Positions 46,529 through 59,587 of a stretch of 64,000 nucleotides of DNA are shown here, in pieces. The stretch is from Agrocybe praecox (lineage: Eukaryota; Basidiomycota; Agaricomycetes; Agaricales; Agrocybaceae). How positions within the stretch are numbered: the stretch's first letter is position 1; each line of letters opens with the position of its first letter. A program made the position numbers and the translations under genes. The DNA is taken from positions 1,465,618 to 1,529,617 of the forward strand of contig OZ024850.1 in the NCBI GenBank assembly GCA_964017145.1. Direction: 5' to 3'. Below the pieces are notes generated by a model, which was not told the origin of the DNA, did not search any database, and saw nothing but the letters and a program-made list of their open reading frames with translations.

Positions 46529-49500
46529 TTATGCTGCATCAAGCTTGTGCTTAATTTTTTCAATCTTCTCTTCAAGAGCTTCAGCTTCACTAATATTATC
46601 CAATTTTTTGTATATGAATGCAAGAGCCTTCATGCTCATCAGTGTATCTGGGTGGGTTTCTCCCAGTACTTGAAGGCATTTTTCTGTGACTTGTACTTGA
46701 AGTGACTGTGCTTTTTTCCAGAAGCTTTGTTCTTGATATGTAAGTGCTAAATTTGACATACTGATAAGAGTATCAGGATGATTCTCTCCAAGAATTTCCT
46801 TCCTCTTTTCCATGACTACAATGTCCAGTGCTTCTGACTTTTGCAAAAGGCCTTGCATTTGATATGTAACTGCCAAATTTGACATACTGCCAAGAGTATC
46901 AGGATGATTCTCTCCAATAATTTCCTTCCTCTTTTCCATGACTGCAATGTCCAGTGCTTCTGATTTTTGCAAAAGGCCTTGCATTCGATATGTAAGTGCC
47001 AAATTTGACATACTGCCAAGAGTATCAGGATGATTCTCTCCAAGAATTTCCTTCGTCTTTTCTATGACTACAATGTCCAGTGCTTCTGATTTTTGCAAAA
47101 GGCCTTGGTTTCGATATGTAACTGCCAAATTTGACATACTGGCAAGAGTATCAGGATGATTCTCTCCAAGAATTTCCTTCCTCTTTTCTATGACTACAAT
47201 GTCCAGTGCTTCTGATTTTTGCAGAAGGCCTTGCATTCGATATGTAAGTGCCAAATTTGACATACTGGCAAGAGTATCAGGATGATTCTCTCCAAGAATT
47301 TCCTTCCTCTTTTCCATGACTGCAATGTCCAGTGCTTCTGATTTTTGCAAAAGGCCTTGCATTCGATATGTAAGTGCCAAATTTGACATACTGCCAAGAG
47401 TATCAGGATGATTCTCTCCAAGAATTTCCTTCGTCTTTTCTATGACTACAATGTCCAGTGCTTCTGATTTTTGCAAAAGGCCTTGCATTCGATATGTAAT
47501 TGCCAAATTTGACATACTGGCAAGAGTATCAGGATGATTCTCTCCAAGAATTTTCATCTTCTTGTATAATGCTGTTTTATGGAATAACACAGCCTCTTTG
47601 TAGCTCCCTTGATCTTCAGCAAGAGATCCAATCTTATCCAAAACTTGAACATCAACTTTTTCCAAATGTTTTGCAACCTTCAAATATAGTTGTTGAATAT
47701 GTGGCCACAAATTGTGTTGATATTTATGAATATGTTCATTATATTTCTTCGGAATTGATAAACCAAGAATGGCAAGAACACATTTCTGCATGAATATCTC
47801 ATCTTTTCCCATTATGGCCCTTCCCCATTGCTGTACAAGTGGATGCATTCTGTATATGCTTTTTTGTCTCTGTTCAAAATGGAATTCAATGAAAGAATAA
47901 GCTTGAAGTTTCAAAATAATTTCCTGGAATGCTTGAGGGCTCCAAGATATTTCTTCTCCTTTAAAATGGTTCATAAGATGCTCTATCTTTTTTTGAATAG
48001 TGGTGTCATCTATTTTGATCTGTGCTAATGCAGCTCTTTCAAATATTTCCTCTGAAATCCCTTCATGTTGCAAAATTGAGCAGATTTGCAAAAAGCACTT
48101 TGCAGAATCATCCAGCTTATCATAGCTCATTTTCCAAGTGGTATAAATTGCAATATCTTTATGTTGGATTGTTTCCATGTGGAGAATGTAATTCTGCTGC
48201 TGTTGATGAAATGCATAATACTTTGATAATGAGAAATTGGTTCTAAAAATATAAGAACCAGCATGGGAAATTGCCAAAGCAAGGTAACCAAGTTCCTAGA
48301 ATATAAAAAATTAGATCATAAATTAGATTTCTATAAGGATTTCAAAAATCACCTGAACAATTTGTTTGGCTTGAATCTGATTTTCTGCATTTGCTTCTTT
48401 TTTAGCCAAATTCAACAGAAGGTTTACAGCTTCATTTTCAATCAGATTTCCAACAGGTACCCCTCCATTCTTGGTAGCAGAAACAGCAGAAACCTCATGA
48501 TTACGTGTTGTGATAATGATGTTTCCTTTTGCAGGTAAAAATGACTGCAGATTCAAAGTAGCATCATCTGCATTATCAATCACAAGAAGCCACCTGTTTG
48601 CAGTGTGGCTTGTAAGCCATCTGGGAATTTGCTCTGCAGACAATTTTAAACCTTCTGGGGCAAGAGATTCAAGATCTGCTTTGAGAGTAGCCTTATTGCT
48701 CCCATCAACATAAAACACTTCAGAAAAGCTATAATATAAAATAAAAATGAAATCAGAATAAACACAATATATAAAAAATGAAACCATACAGATTTGACCC
48801 CTCTACAAATTGGAAGACAATCTGGCTCTTTCCAGAACCACCAAGGCCTTCCAAAACAAATATATGCTGTCCAACAATGGCATTCTCAAAAAAATCTGCT
48901 ATCTTGTCCAAAATATCTCTTCTACCTGTGAAAGATGGTACAGGAGAAGGACAAGGCTTCATTCTAATGTTTACAGGTTGAACTTGTGTGTTTGGCAAGG
49001 CAGCTCTTGGAGCAGCTGCATTTAAGAAATAGAAATAAAAAAAAGTATTCAAAAACATGAAAAAAATACACTATACCTAATTGCTCAACAGTGGGCTGCA
49101 CTCTGTGAGACCTGAGCACAGAAACCACATTTGACAATTTGTCTTGAGTCTCCTGCTTTTTCATATACTGTGTTGTGTGAGCTTGGATGATGCTCAAGCT
49201 TTCCCATTGAGACAGCTGCCTGCTTTGCAAGCCTTGATCAACATTGAAACGGAAATAAGTCTCTGGGGTATTTGCAAAGCGACGCAACATCTCCTGATGT
49301 GTGCGCTCACAGTCCATAGCCATAGACTTCAGCATATCAACAACATTCTGTGGAATCATTCTCCCCAGGAATCCAGATTTCTCAATGTTGATCACAGCAG
49401 GCAGGCCAGTCCCAATGCTTACCAAGCACTGCAAAGGACGGTTTGGAAAAATAGAGTTAGCCTCATCAAGCACCAAGAGACAAGGGTTGTTGTGACCCAT

Positions 49501-50293
49501 CCCACCATCTACATACGCCTGGTTCCGTCCAATCTCAATGGACTTAAACATAGTAAGGGTGGCAGATGTTGCCCGAGCAGCTTCCCAGATGGTGCAGGTC
49601 AAAGAGGTCTCACGAGGGGACTCATAGGATCTGAAGAGCACCGGAATATCCATGTTGGTTGCATTCCGAGCACACACAAAGCTATGACATGTATGATTCA
49701 GTTTAAAATATACTTGGCAGGGTAGGATTAGGCAACTCACGTTCGACATGTCCTAGATTCATTGATTTCTATCAAAGAAGCATTGACATCATTAGTTGCC
49801 CCATGCACCATGAGCTTGACCGCATTCTCGAGGGCGGTTGCCTTGAATGCTCCATCTCCAACCATCTTTGTCTGGGAGAAAACACTTTTAATCAACGTAT
49901 CGTACTGGGTAATTGCCTCGTCGAGGTCCATGCGAAGGCGCCCGAGCATTAACGCGATGATCCTATGATGTTTGTGAGTCCAATTAGAAGATGCTATCAA
50001 CGTATTACGACGCACCCTCCAGTACTAGTCCCACCGATTATATCAAAATATTCGCTTGGCTTCGGTATGTCTTTGAGACTCTCCAAACCGTTTCTTGCTC
50101 GTTGCGCGTTCTCCTCGATCTTCAGCTTATGCATGATCTCCTTCAAGATGAGGAGCTCGGAAAGCCCGCGTATTCCGCCGCCGTCTATTTAGTTTTGAGA
50201 CGATCTATTTAGTACAACATATCATCAATCGAAAAGAGCCATCTTACCTAGCGCGAGGAGCCTCAAGGGTGCTTCGTTGATTGGGGTAGTCAT
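46529..50293 (-). CDS. Patatin-NB-ARC-TPR protein (NLR-like STAND), 1136 aa
   Basis: Seven exons on the minus strand, all in phase: 50248-50293, 50016-50184, 49962-49741, 49681-49077, 49015-48790, 48728-48353, 48295-46529. The N-terminal patatin phospholipase has DGGGIRG (16-22, oxyanion loop), GTSTGG (67-72, nucleophile Ser69) and DGGMGHNNP (catalytic Asp204). The NB-ARC nucleotide switch has GLGGSGKS (P-loop, about 404-411), WLLVIDNADD (Walker B) and GNIIITTRNH. Residues about 790-1120 are eight 42-residue kinesin-light-chain-type TPR units (GENHPDTLASMSNLALTYRM). This is the known fungal NLR-like architecture, linked to non-self recognition and regulated cell death: a nucleotide-gated receptor with a lipid-cleaving effector and a ligand-sensing TPR end. 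No defect seen; probably a host gene. Confidence 0.9.
46690..47575 (-). repeat. 126-bp coding tandem repeat (TPR units)
   Basis: Seven consecutive 126-bp units encode the TPRs; the middle six are almost identical at DNA level (ILGENHPDTL, MQGLLQKSEALDI). Differences are clustered in a few positions (A/G after TL, V/A/L in the helix, T/R at the unit end). Confidence 0.9.
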
Positions 50294-50435
50294 GGTTCAG
50301 ATGCAGAAAAGTCGCTTCGCTGATCCTCGACACTGACAGTGCGAGGACTCTCACACGGAAGCCCCGTGGTAGACGGGCTTGTCACCCAATATTAATAAAC
50401 TCGGCACAATTCGCCGCCCTCCGCCCTCCCAAACA
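50294..50435. promoter_or_regulatory. Upstream region of the patatin-NB-ARC-TPR gene
   Basis: About 140 bp between the start codon (50293, minus) and the dispersed repeat copy 2. Contains CGCCCTCCGCCCTCCC next to the repeat boundary, the empty relative of the KDZ-1 target. No gene. Confidence 0.4.
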
Positions 50436-50825
50436 CGCCGATTGCTTGTTGGTGGGTAATATTATAACGCGCAGCTTATCTCCTCCTCGTCGACATGCTC
50501 CTAATGAGCTTGCAAAATTACCGAGAAAGACGAGCGGAAGATTGAAATGCGATTGGGAAAGCGCAGAGTTGCTGGAGCCGAACCGGATCAACACATGTGC
50601 GCTATATTTATCGGAATTCAAACTCGCTGAACAGGCTTTGTTTCGAACGACCGCGACCGCGACCGACAACGCCAGCAGTACCTACATAACTACTCGGAAC
50701 AGTGTGGAGAAAACAGACCTAATAGTACATACCCTTCGCGTTCTTCACCTCAAGAAAAAGCACGGCGTGGACATCGCCATGTCAGTAAACAACGTCGACA
50801 ACGCGTTCTAGGGATGTTCTGAGGT
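50436..50825 (+). repeat. Dispersed repeat copy with amidohydrolase exon fragment (partner of 7681-8080)
   Basis: Begins ACACGCCGATTGCTTGTTGG and ends with coding-like VLHLKKKHGVDIAMSVNNVD and TAG at 50809-50811. It lies immediately upstream of the patatin gene, pointing away from it. Sequence just before it (CCCTCCCAAACACGCC) is the uninterrupted version of the KDZ-1 insertion site. Confidence 0.75.
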
Positions 50826-51125
50826 TTCCTCCTGTTGTTGTTCCTGCTGCTGCTGCTGATACGGAGACGACGGATGGAGAATCGTCTCAACGTCTTCCTG
50901 CTGCTGTAGAGGAAGTACCATCTAAGACGACGACGACGACGACGGTTCAGCAGCCCAAACAAAAGCATCACCAGCATCACCAGCATCACCAGCACAACTG
51001 TTACACCGAATCGAAATATTCCGCCTCGTTCAATTCCAGCACCTCTACCTCATCGTCCTCGTTATCCTCATCAAAATACTCGTCTTCATCTTCCTAGAGC
51101 TCGTATTCCTACGATAACGCGCCTC
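50820..51125 (+). repeat. Partial duplicate of 52215-52524 (RGS-like gene segment)
   Basis: Shares GAGGAAGTACCA, ACGACGGTTCAGCAGCCCAA, CATCACCAGCA/CACCATCAC, TACACCG and the run TCTACCTCATCGTCCTCG with 52215-52524, ending at CGTATTNCTACGATAACGCGCC in both. It is a broken extra copy lying upstream of the main copy. Confidence 0.6.
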
Positions 51126-51459
51126 AATTGGAGGAGTCTCCGAGGGAGGAAGTGATCCTGGTCCATTCTGGTCAAATTGGGGGCTCGATGGCTCAATGAC
51201 GACCGTTGGAGCAAGATTGCTTGGTCTTTTGACAGGCCTGTCCACCAATGAGTAACGTTTTACAGTTGCTGGAATGGGTGGTGGCGAGGAAGGAGGGGTT
51301 GGGGGTGAGGATAGGGAGAGGGAGAGGGGAGGGGTGAGCAACATAACGACAGCACTGAGGGCATCGAAATGGAACCTCAACGTTCAACGCCAACGGAGAA
51401 AGTCGAAATCCAAAGGCCCAGCACCCCCATTACCCCCCTTGAGCTTGCACCTGCACACG

Positions 51460-53614
51460 GCCCGCCCCCACCTCGCGATTTTCTACGCGCGCGCGAAGCA
51501 GACGTTCTTCACGCCCGGTGCAGAGTTTGACGAATTCGCTGTTGGCGCCATTTTTGGACCTGCCTGGGGCGCCTGGGTTTGGGAACGGGGCTGGGGGGCG
51601 ATTCGAGGTCAATGAGACCCATGAGCAGCAGCACCACACCCACCACGAGCACGAACAGCATGACTAACCCACGCACACGCATACATCCTACCCGCCCCCA
51701 CCATACCCCTCACCCTCGCTCTTCGCCGAGATCGAGCAGGAGACGTTTCGCACGCTCGAGGCGTCCCTCCGGCGCTTCGTCAACGCGCAGCTCAACAACG
51801 TAGGCAACAGACGCGTCCTGTGCTGCATCGTAGCTGGTATCGTGTTGTGCGTCGTGAGACTTGTCTCCGTATTGGGCGCTTCGTTCTCGAGGGGGGCGTT
51901 TGTTGATTCGCCTTCCCACTCATCTTTCACTTCCTCCCCACACCGCCAATGGAGCCCAGCTCGCAGCTCTCCCAGGGCTCTGGCTCGGCCTAACGATCCT
52001 CATCGTCTCCCTCGACGGAATATGTCTAGGCGTATATGTCTTTGGCGACCTCAGGCAGCTGCGCAATTTTCAGTTGGCGAGGCCGGCGAATAGTAGGCGT
52101 TGGCGCTCTCGGATGTAGGGGAGTATGTGAGGGAGAGGGAGAGAGGGGAAGGAGCGGGAGGAGGGAGGGAAGGGAAGGGAGAGGAGAGGAAGAAAGGGGG
52201 TTCGACGAAGGGAGAATCGTCGCAACCTCCTCCTCCTGCTCCTCCTGCTGAGGACGCTATAGAGGAAGTACCACCTATGACGACGATAACGACGATGGTT
52301 CAGCAGCCCAATTATCATCACCACCATCACTTGAGCAAGCACGAGCACGACAATTACACCGCGTCGACATACTCTGCCTCGTCCAATTCCATCTCATCCT
52401 CCTCCTTCCCCAACGGCAGGCGGGCCGGGGGCAGAAGCGGCAGGAGCACCTCATCCTCGTCCTCATCAACGTACTCGTTTTCGTCTTCCATTCCTCGAGC
52501 TCGTATTGCTACGATAACGCGCCGGCACGGATACATATCCCCTGGGCGTATTATGATGAAGAGGTGTTTGGGGTTGGGGATACTGTGGGGATGTATGGGT
52601 ATGGTGGATATGAGGGGGGTTGTGAGTATGGATATGGCGTTGGGGTGAGGAGAGGGAGAGAGGAGGGGATAGGGACGAGTGTCGGTTCCCGCCTTCGAGG
52701 AGTCGGACTGGGTAGAGCGAGCACGGCTACAGCGACGTTCATACGTCCCTTTGAGCCAATCTCGTATGTCGAGGAGGACCTGCAAAGGAGTTGTGGGTTA
52801 CCCGAGAGACATCAGCGGATGGGCGCGTTTGATTTTGAAGGGTTGCCTCCTCCGCTGGTCAGGCCGATGTCGTTTATCCCGAAGCCAGCTTTGGAGCTGT
52901 TTCCCCCGCCTCCTCCAGCGCATACACCGCTCCTCCGGATCCAAATCCCATTCATCACCCCGCACGCGGCGTCATCTTCGGCATCCTCTCTTTCTTTGCC
53001 TACAGCCTACACTGTTCCACCTATACCCTTCTCAATCTCAATCCTACTCTTCTCCATTCCACACCTCGCCCATTTCCAATGCCCCGGGCAACACAATGTT
53101 CTCACCGACCACAGCAGGCTCGATGGTGTTCTCGCCTGCTACTGCTATGCCCGCTCCGTTATTCCCAGGCCCGATGTCGACGCCGACCCCGATTTCGATG
53201 TTTGGACCCATGTCGCCCCATCTAACGTCTTTCGCCTTTGCTTCGTCGCAGTCTCCTTCACACCCAAATCCTCATTTTCATTCACATTTAAATTCGGGAT
53301 CAGGACACACGGAGTCGTCATCGGTGGCTGGGCGCTTTACGGCGCTAATAGGGCGCATACAGGAGCGGTGGTGTATTATCCCAAAGTGGAGGTTGCAGAC
53401 GGGGTATTTGGAGGAGCCGGATAGTGAGCTAAGGAGGGGCGCAGGCGGAGGGAGGAGCCCGAGGACGTTGACGAATGCGATGATCGCGTCGACTACGACT
53501 TGTGAACCTGAAGTCGCGTTCGGCAACGTCAATGCGGGTTTTTTGTTGATGACGACGACGGCGCTTTTATTAGATATCACTCTCCCTCTCTCTCTGCCCT
53601 TTTTTGGAGGATGA
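51460..53614 (+). pseudogene. Decayed RGS-family-like membrane protein region
   Basis: Pieces in different frames follow the order of basidiomycete RGS-domain membrane proteins: LAIFYARAKQTFFTPGAEF (51475-51535), SLFAEIEQETFRTLEASLRR ... NAQLNNVGNRRVLCCIVAGI (51715-51850), then LPGLWLGLTILIVSLDGICL and GVYVFGDLRQLRNFQLARPA (51975-52095, a membrane segment). Disordered parts include AYYDEEVFGVGD (52545-52580), PAFEESDWVERARLQRRSY (52688-52745) and GAFDFEGLPPP (52820-52855). Stops and frame changes separate them (TAA at about 51663, a shift near 51880). The N-terminal RGS domain is not visible. Either a pseudogene or a gene with sequence errors. Confidence 0.5.
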
Positions 53615-55291
53615 TACCTTTCATTTTATACCTCGCTCAAACTCGATATTCATTCAGTACTTTGTTCTTTGGTTCGTTTGCTTTTTTCTATATTGTATCA
53701 TCATCCACTGCATTTGCGTCTTTCCCTTCCACTCCCTCGCACAATATGCATTTCTTTCCATCATCGACGTTAGCAACAACAATGTCTGCACGTTCGTTCG
53801 TTCGAGGCCCCTCGTACCACCTCTCCTTTAGCATCACCATCACCATCATTCTCCTTATCAGCATCGCCGTCTTCTCGGCACATATGTTCCCTTCCTCCCT
53901 CTTTCCCTCCCTTCCTTTCCCTCTTCTTTCTTCATCCCACTTTCGAACTACACCAGAATGTAAATTACATCCATACCTACATACACCCATCGCCTAACAT
54001 AACATAACACAACTTAACTCCTTCCCTCATTTTCGTAATTTCGTAACTAGCATAGCATAGGATGTATTATTTTCTTGTGCCCGGCCGTGGGCTCAAATTA
54101 GATAACTTGTGATTTATGTATGTGCATACTCGCTTGAAGGGCTCATATTTTAAGCGGGGTGGATGGATAGAATGTACATAGTAGGGTAGGGTTGGATTAA
54201 TCACCCTTCCCTCCTTCCTTCAATTCCTTCCTTCGAATATCCTCGCTAGCTTGCAAGGATAAGTAGTACATAACATATCCCCCACATACATACATCATAA
54301 TTCATCCATTCATCCAGACGATATGGATATGAATCCCAAACCCCTTCCGAATCCGGTACGTCTGGTTCTTTGTGATTTTTCTAGTTTCCTCCAAGTTGAA
54401 GAGTTTCTTAATTAAATGATGGTCATCGAACTGATGTTCATGATATGGTATGTACTATGTATTGATGATAAATATCTATAGCCGTGAGTTCCGTTCTGTC
54501 ATAAGCACGCGATGCGACTTGGGTGGGGCGTTCTTCGAGGTTTTTCTTTCCATTTGGGAAAGGAGGAGATGGATAGTCTTCGAGGATGGAGATATCATGA
54601 AGATGAAGTGGAAGCGAACAAGAAAAAGACGCTCATCTTACTGATACTTATGATAGCGTGATATGACATGGTAAGATTGTCGATGCTAACCTCAAGGATC
54701 AACAGCTGAACAATGTGATTACGACCTATCTATGTACTTAATCTATGTACGCGAAGCTTCTTGTTTATGCTAACGATATGAGTTGTTCCTTCTATTAACT
54801 CTGCCTGGTGAGTGTGAGCATGTGTGCTTCCCGCAACGGAACGAGAGAGCCTTGACGTTGGTGCTGAAGGAAGCCGGAGTCGTCGAGACAAACCTATATC
54901 CATATTTAGATTATTGTGCTTTATTTTTGGTTCTTTTGATTTAAATTTGGAATTGCCAGCGGCTGGTACTAGAATGAGTAATACTAATAGTGGTGCCTAA
55001 ACTCTTTAGATGATCACGATCATTTCGGCCTGTCTCTCAATCATATCATTGTTAAATCCTGATCCTAGTGACTTATCTGATGTATCACGCCGAAACCAGT
55101 GCCCGTACAGGTGATTGACCTCTTTTTATAATTTCAAACGTCCTGGGCTATCTGACCAGTCTTAGTCTATATTTCCAATACTTTGAGAATACTTGAAACC
55201 ATTTCATTGTTCGTCCGTAACCATCTCGTTTTTTTTTTTCAGCAGCTGACACGGTCACTAGGGAAATCCGACGTACCCGAAAGTTCATCTA

Positions 55292-55974
55292 CAGTCATTC
55301 ACCGGTCAATGAGACACCCAAATGAAGATTGGCCTGGGAAATTTTAAATAAGAGGGATATATACATTATGAGCTGAGAGAAGTGTGCATATGTATCATAC
55401 TCTATGTAATATCTGGTTTAAAACTCAAATTTCATTTGTTGAACACTTTATCGCATGTTATCAGTGCCAAAAACGAAGATCAGTTCGAAACCAGTCAATG
55501 AGCCAGTTGTCACGTTGTCTTAATTTAGGCATTTCGCTAGTCTCTTTCCCTCCACTCCACTGACAGCTGACGAAAGTGGCAAGTGTGATGGAATGTGACA
55601 TTCCTTATCTGCTCATTTTCAAGTGGGATTTGGTCCTTTCAGTGGTTGTTGGTTCACTGGAGTACTAACTCAGCTCAGAAATTCTGTAAATACATACTTG
55701 TTGAATGCCTTATGATATTCCCCTCCAAAAAATAGCTCTTTTCCGCAATTTAACGCCAGGATCACTTAAATAATATTCAGCTTTTTGGTTATTGAGCACC
55801 TATTTGCACATATCAAAAGATCGAAACATGCCAGATCTTAGACAATTGGGATTGATATAGAGACTACATATGCGCGCACAATACACAAAAAAGTAAAGAA
55901 ATAGCTCAAGAACTGACCCCGGAAAAGTGTTTTGTCTCATTGACTAGTGTGTCTCATTGACCGGTGAATGACTG
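55292..55974. mobile_element. Non-autonomous Tc1/mariner-type element, 683 bp, perfect 26-bp TIRs, TA target
   Basis: The tips 55292-55317 and 55949-55974 are exact inverted repeats starting CAGTCATTCACCGGTCAA. Each is flanked by TA (55290-55291 and 55975-55976), the typical target of Tc1/mariner/pogo elements. Degenerate internal copies of the tip (TTTTGTCTCATTGACTAG at about 55930; ACCAGTCAATGAGCC at about 55490) suggest subterminal binding sites. No transposase inside. Confidence 0.85.
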
Positions 55975-56399
55975 TAACAGACGCCCAAGAATAATATGGA
56001 AGATAGTCTGAAGCCCTTGACTCTCGTGTGTACTATTGTGAATTATAATTTGTTGGACGTTCATCTGGCAGATCGCAGGCACAGCGACAACAGAATATCA
56101 TTCATGAAAGATATATTTAGGCAGGACGGTGAATTGTATTCTTACCTTCGGTCTGTTGCTTGAGTATACCTATACCCGCCTAATAACTTAAAGGTGGCAT
56201 CCTTCATTGTTTCCACCCTTGACGATGAAGACAATGCGTTTTATCCCGTATGTCCCTGTTTCTGTGCTGCTGTCCATTCAGCTAAGGGGGCAACAATGTC
56301 TCGCAAGTTGTGATTCAAAGGTTTATCCACTGTATCGGATGACACGGCTCCAAAGGACCCTTTGGACCATTCGAGCAGGTTGGCTTCAATAGAACGGCG

Positions 56400-59300
56400 C
56401 AGTTGCGGCACAACATGAGAGGATAATACAAAATATTTACATTATCACTAGAAATGTGATTAGAATCCTTTCACTAATGGTGTGCAGGCAAATATTAAAA
56501 TAGACGCGGCGCAACATTTGAGAGCCATCACGGTGCACCATCAAATAGTGTGGCACTTGTTGCGCTGTCCTACATTTGAACACCCAAGGTTATTGAACTT
56601 TGGCTAATGGGCTTACTGCCTGATGGGCTTAGGTATAAATGGGTTTAATTCTAGGTAAGCACACCTTAAATAGGTATGTGGGAGACTTGAAAAGGGCAAT
56701 ATCCGATTGGCTGTGAATTATAGTAGCACAAAAATTGTATGCAATGCGCCGCCAGCATCACTGCAACATTGGTAGAAATGCTAAATTTTGTATACTCTAT
56801 ATTCTGTATTTATTGTAAATTAAAGAATACACAAAATAGGTACCCAGATGATCAGTAGTGAGTATATATCCATTGGAATATCACGCATCGGCGCATTGAC
56901 CAGCGCAGTTCAGAAATTGAAAATATGTTGTTGGGCAATAAATAAATAGCCACGCCGTATCATGCGCCACCCACACAAATAAAGGCATTATATTTTATAT
57001 GAAATTATCTTGGTTGTTGCGCCGACCTTTGCGCCATAGAAAATAGCTCATGAATATGTACAAAAATATATAATGCATTGCTAGCACACATGTGGCACAT
57101 ACTACGGCGCTATGTAATACATGCACTGCTTCACAGCAATAAAATACGTTAAGGTGGCGCACCTTGCGCCACCTAGTAGGATCAATAAATGTAAAATTGT
57201 GCTGCATTCAACACCACCATTGAGAGGTATAATTGGAAATGTGTGCATACACATTGTAGTAGAGTACTGTATGTTGTACATGTATCAGAAGTGTTTTATT
57301 TCTTTATCCCGTTGTGCGACGTGCTAGGCGCCGCATGGAAGCTGTAATGATATAGGACTGTATTTAACACTCTGCTGCCTAATGCGCCGCATAAGGAATA
57401 AAATGATAAAAACATGTTAGAGCTGTTAAGTGCTCCGCAATTTGCGCTGGACAATCTTTATCATTGACTGTGCACAAAATAAATAGCTCATATTGCGGCG
57501 AAAAACGCGCCGCGTCTGGCAGCATAATACATGCAATTCAATAATGTATCTACATTGAGTGTCAATGTGTTTACCGATCCCTAAGGGCCTTGAGAAGAGC
57601 ATTGTGTCAATAGTACCACTTGGACTGGTCACATACCTAGTAGTTTCCAACTGTAACAGGGATAGGTGCCAGTAAAATCAATTCCAAGCACGCAATAGTA
57701 GTCGCAATAGTAGTACACAACACATGTATTAGGGTATTACGATGCTGGGCTCTCATTTTAATGATTGTCAAACATAGGAAGGTTTGATCAACATTTTACA
57801 GACACTTTATGAAGTAAATTGAACTAGAAATACTATATCAAGGATGATAAGTCTTGAGCAAGCTTTCTTCTCAACTGTAGACCAACTAAAATTGTTTATA
57901 TAACAGCTCTTTTGTATAATGAACAAGTGCCCATAAAATTGAGTACCATATTTGTCTAATGTAGGAGACTTGGCATAGCATGCAGACATATTCAGATTGC
58001 TCAATGATATAGCTGTAATTATATGAGTCTTTCTTGGTACTCGCAGTTTAACTGTGCTTATCCATTCAAAGTTTGAGGCAAGAACATATATAAATGATAT
58101 AAAATCTATCCAGAATCCAAACATCTTATGTCTCTGTATGAGGCTTCGGTATATCCAATGATACACTGTTGAGTATTCTAGGTGCAAAACAACACAACAA
58201 AAATATTGAGAGGTCATAAACAAAGGTTAATTAATGTAGATAGTGTAGATAAATGCGAGCATGCTTCCCAGACTTCAAAACCAGTGTGAAACAAAGTACC
58301 AGAGTATAAGTGCAGAAAGGCACTTTGAACTACTCTGGGGCAATATCACAAGATGTAAAGAGAGTCCTAGAGACCTAGGACTGTAGAAGATGTAGAGAGG
58401 ACGAGTACGAGACCGATTTTGAGTTGTACAACACATTGTATTGTTATCTAGAATATATACAAGCCATTTTATACTACTGTAAAGTAATAACAAAGCGTGT
58501 AAAATGGGCTTACAATACATACAAAAAATGGAGGAATCAGCGGGGGAATCAGATGTATGTGACCTCACTATAGCGAGCACATTTTCAATGCGTCTGATGC
58601 GCGCATCCAAATCCGGAAGTGGCTGTGCCACAAACGCGGACTTAGTCGAAAAACACATTCAAAGCTGTGGTATACTCATCACCAAATTAAAATTTGTGTA
58701 GTTATTTAGGTATGGTTCTAAGAATGTAAAACAGAAAATTTACAGTTAATATAATATCATGGAACCATCGAAAATGAGTGCTAAATACAATTACTCTTAA
58801 TTAAGCGCCCATAGTATCTACTTCAATCTAACACATTTCTAAAAATACCAATATCTCACTGACTAAGCAAGCATGCAATACATTGTAGAAAATATGTTCT
58901 ACACACAGCCAAACAGAGGCAGTGCGATGAAGCAACCCACGGAAATTACCCTGCCAGAGAACTAATTATATAAAGGTATATAATGACAAAAAATGTGGCG
59001 CTCTAAGCGCCTCATTTTTTGAATATTTATCCAGATATGCTCAGGAGTCAGTTGTCATGCGGCACCCATGCCGGCACATCTCAGGTACCTTATAATGCAA
59101 ATTAAAATTTATATAACAGTTTAATAACAGTGGCACAATGTAGAGTATCTCCAGCAATGATACATATTTACTCTACATATATTGAATATGCTATGTTATA
59201 CATCAGCGGAAAAATGCGCCGCATTTGATGTGCAGGACATCTGTATATATCGCCGCAGTGCGCTGACAGGCATTGACCAGCCAACCAGAATGCAGGATTC
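56400..59300. repeat. AT-rich region with recurrent GCGCC-centred words
   Basis: At least fifteen GCGCC/GGCGC occurrences in otherwise AT-rich DNA, several as short inverted repeats (GGTGGCGCACCTTGCGCCACC at about 57153; GGCGCTCTAAGCGCC at about 58995). No regular period. Confidence 0.4.
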
Positions 59301-59587
59301 AGTGTCCATATTGGGACACCTCTATCGAGCAGTTCAGCGAACACATTGGTTCCGCATCATACGATACAGTGCATATGCGCGCTCTATCGTATGTTACGGT
59401 ACAGTGTTGTCGCTATATGTGGTCCATTAGCACCGCAGCTGCTACTGACAGCAGTGACCTGGTCTTTCTGACATCGGAAACATTCACAAATACAAGCAAG
59501 TTCACGCCTACGAGCATAGCCACATCAGGAAGCACATTGACACTCGTCACGGTGTAACTAAATCGCTTTACTTTATTTATCTATTAG

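Larger units (their letters stand above)
53615..59587. other. Long non-coding interval
   Basis: No gene supported over almost 6 kb. Contents: pyrimidine-rich tail of the RGS-like region to about 54060, a TA-flanked DNA element at 55292-55974, and an AT-rich section (56.4-59.3 kb) scattered with GCGCC/GGCGC words, some paired as short inverted repeats. Short open frames are of random character. Confidence 0.5.

Noticed and set aside
46529..50293. Two separate genes (patatin and TPR protein)
   Set aside because: All six introns join in phase and the domain order is a known single-gene fungal architecture.
58275..58700. Small minus-strand frame (LPDLDARIRRIENVLAIVRS)
   Set aside because: Short, in AT-rich non-coding surroundings, without splice partners or a recognisable family.
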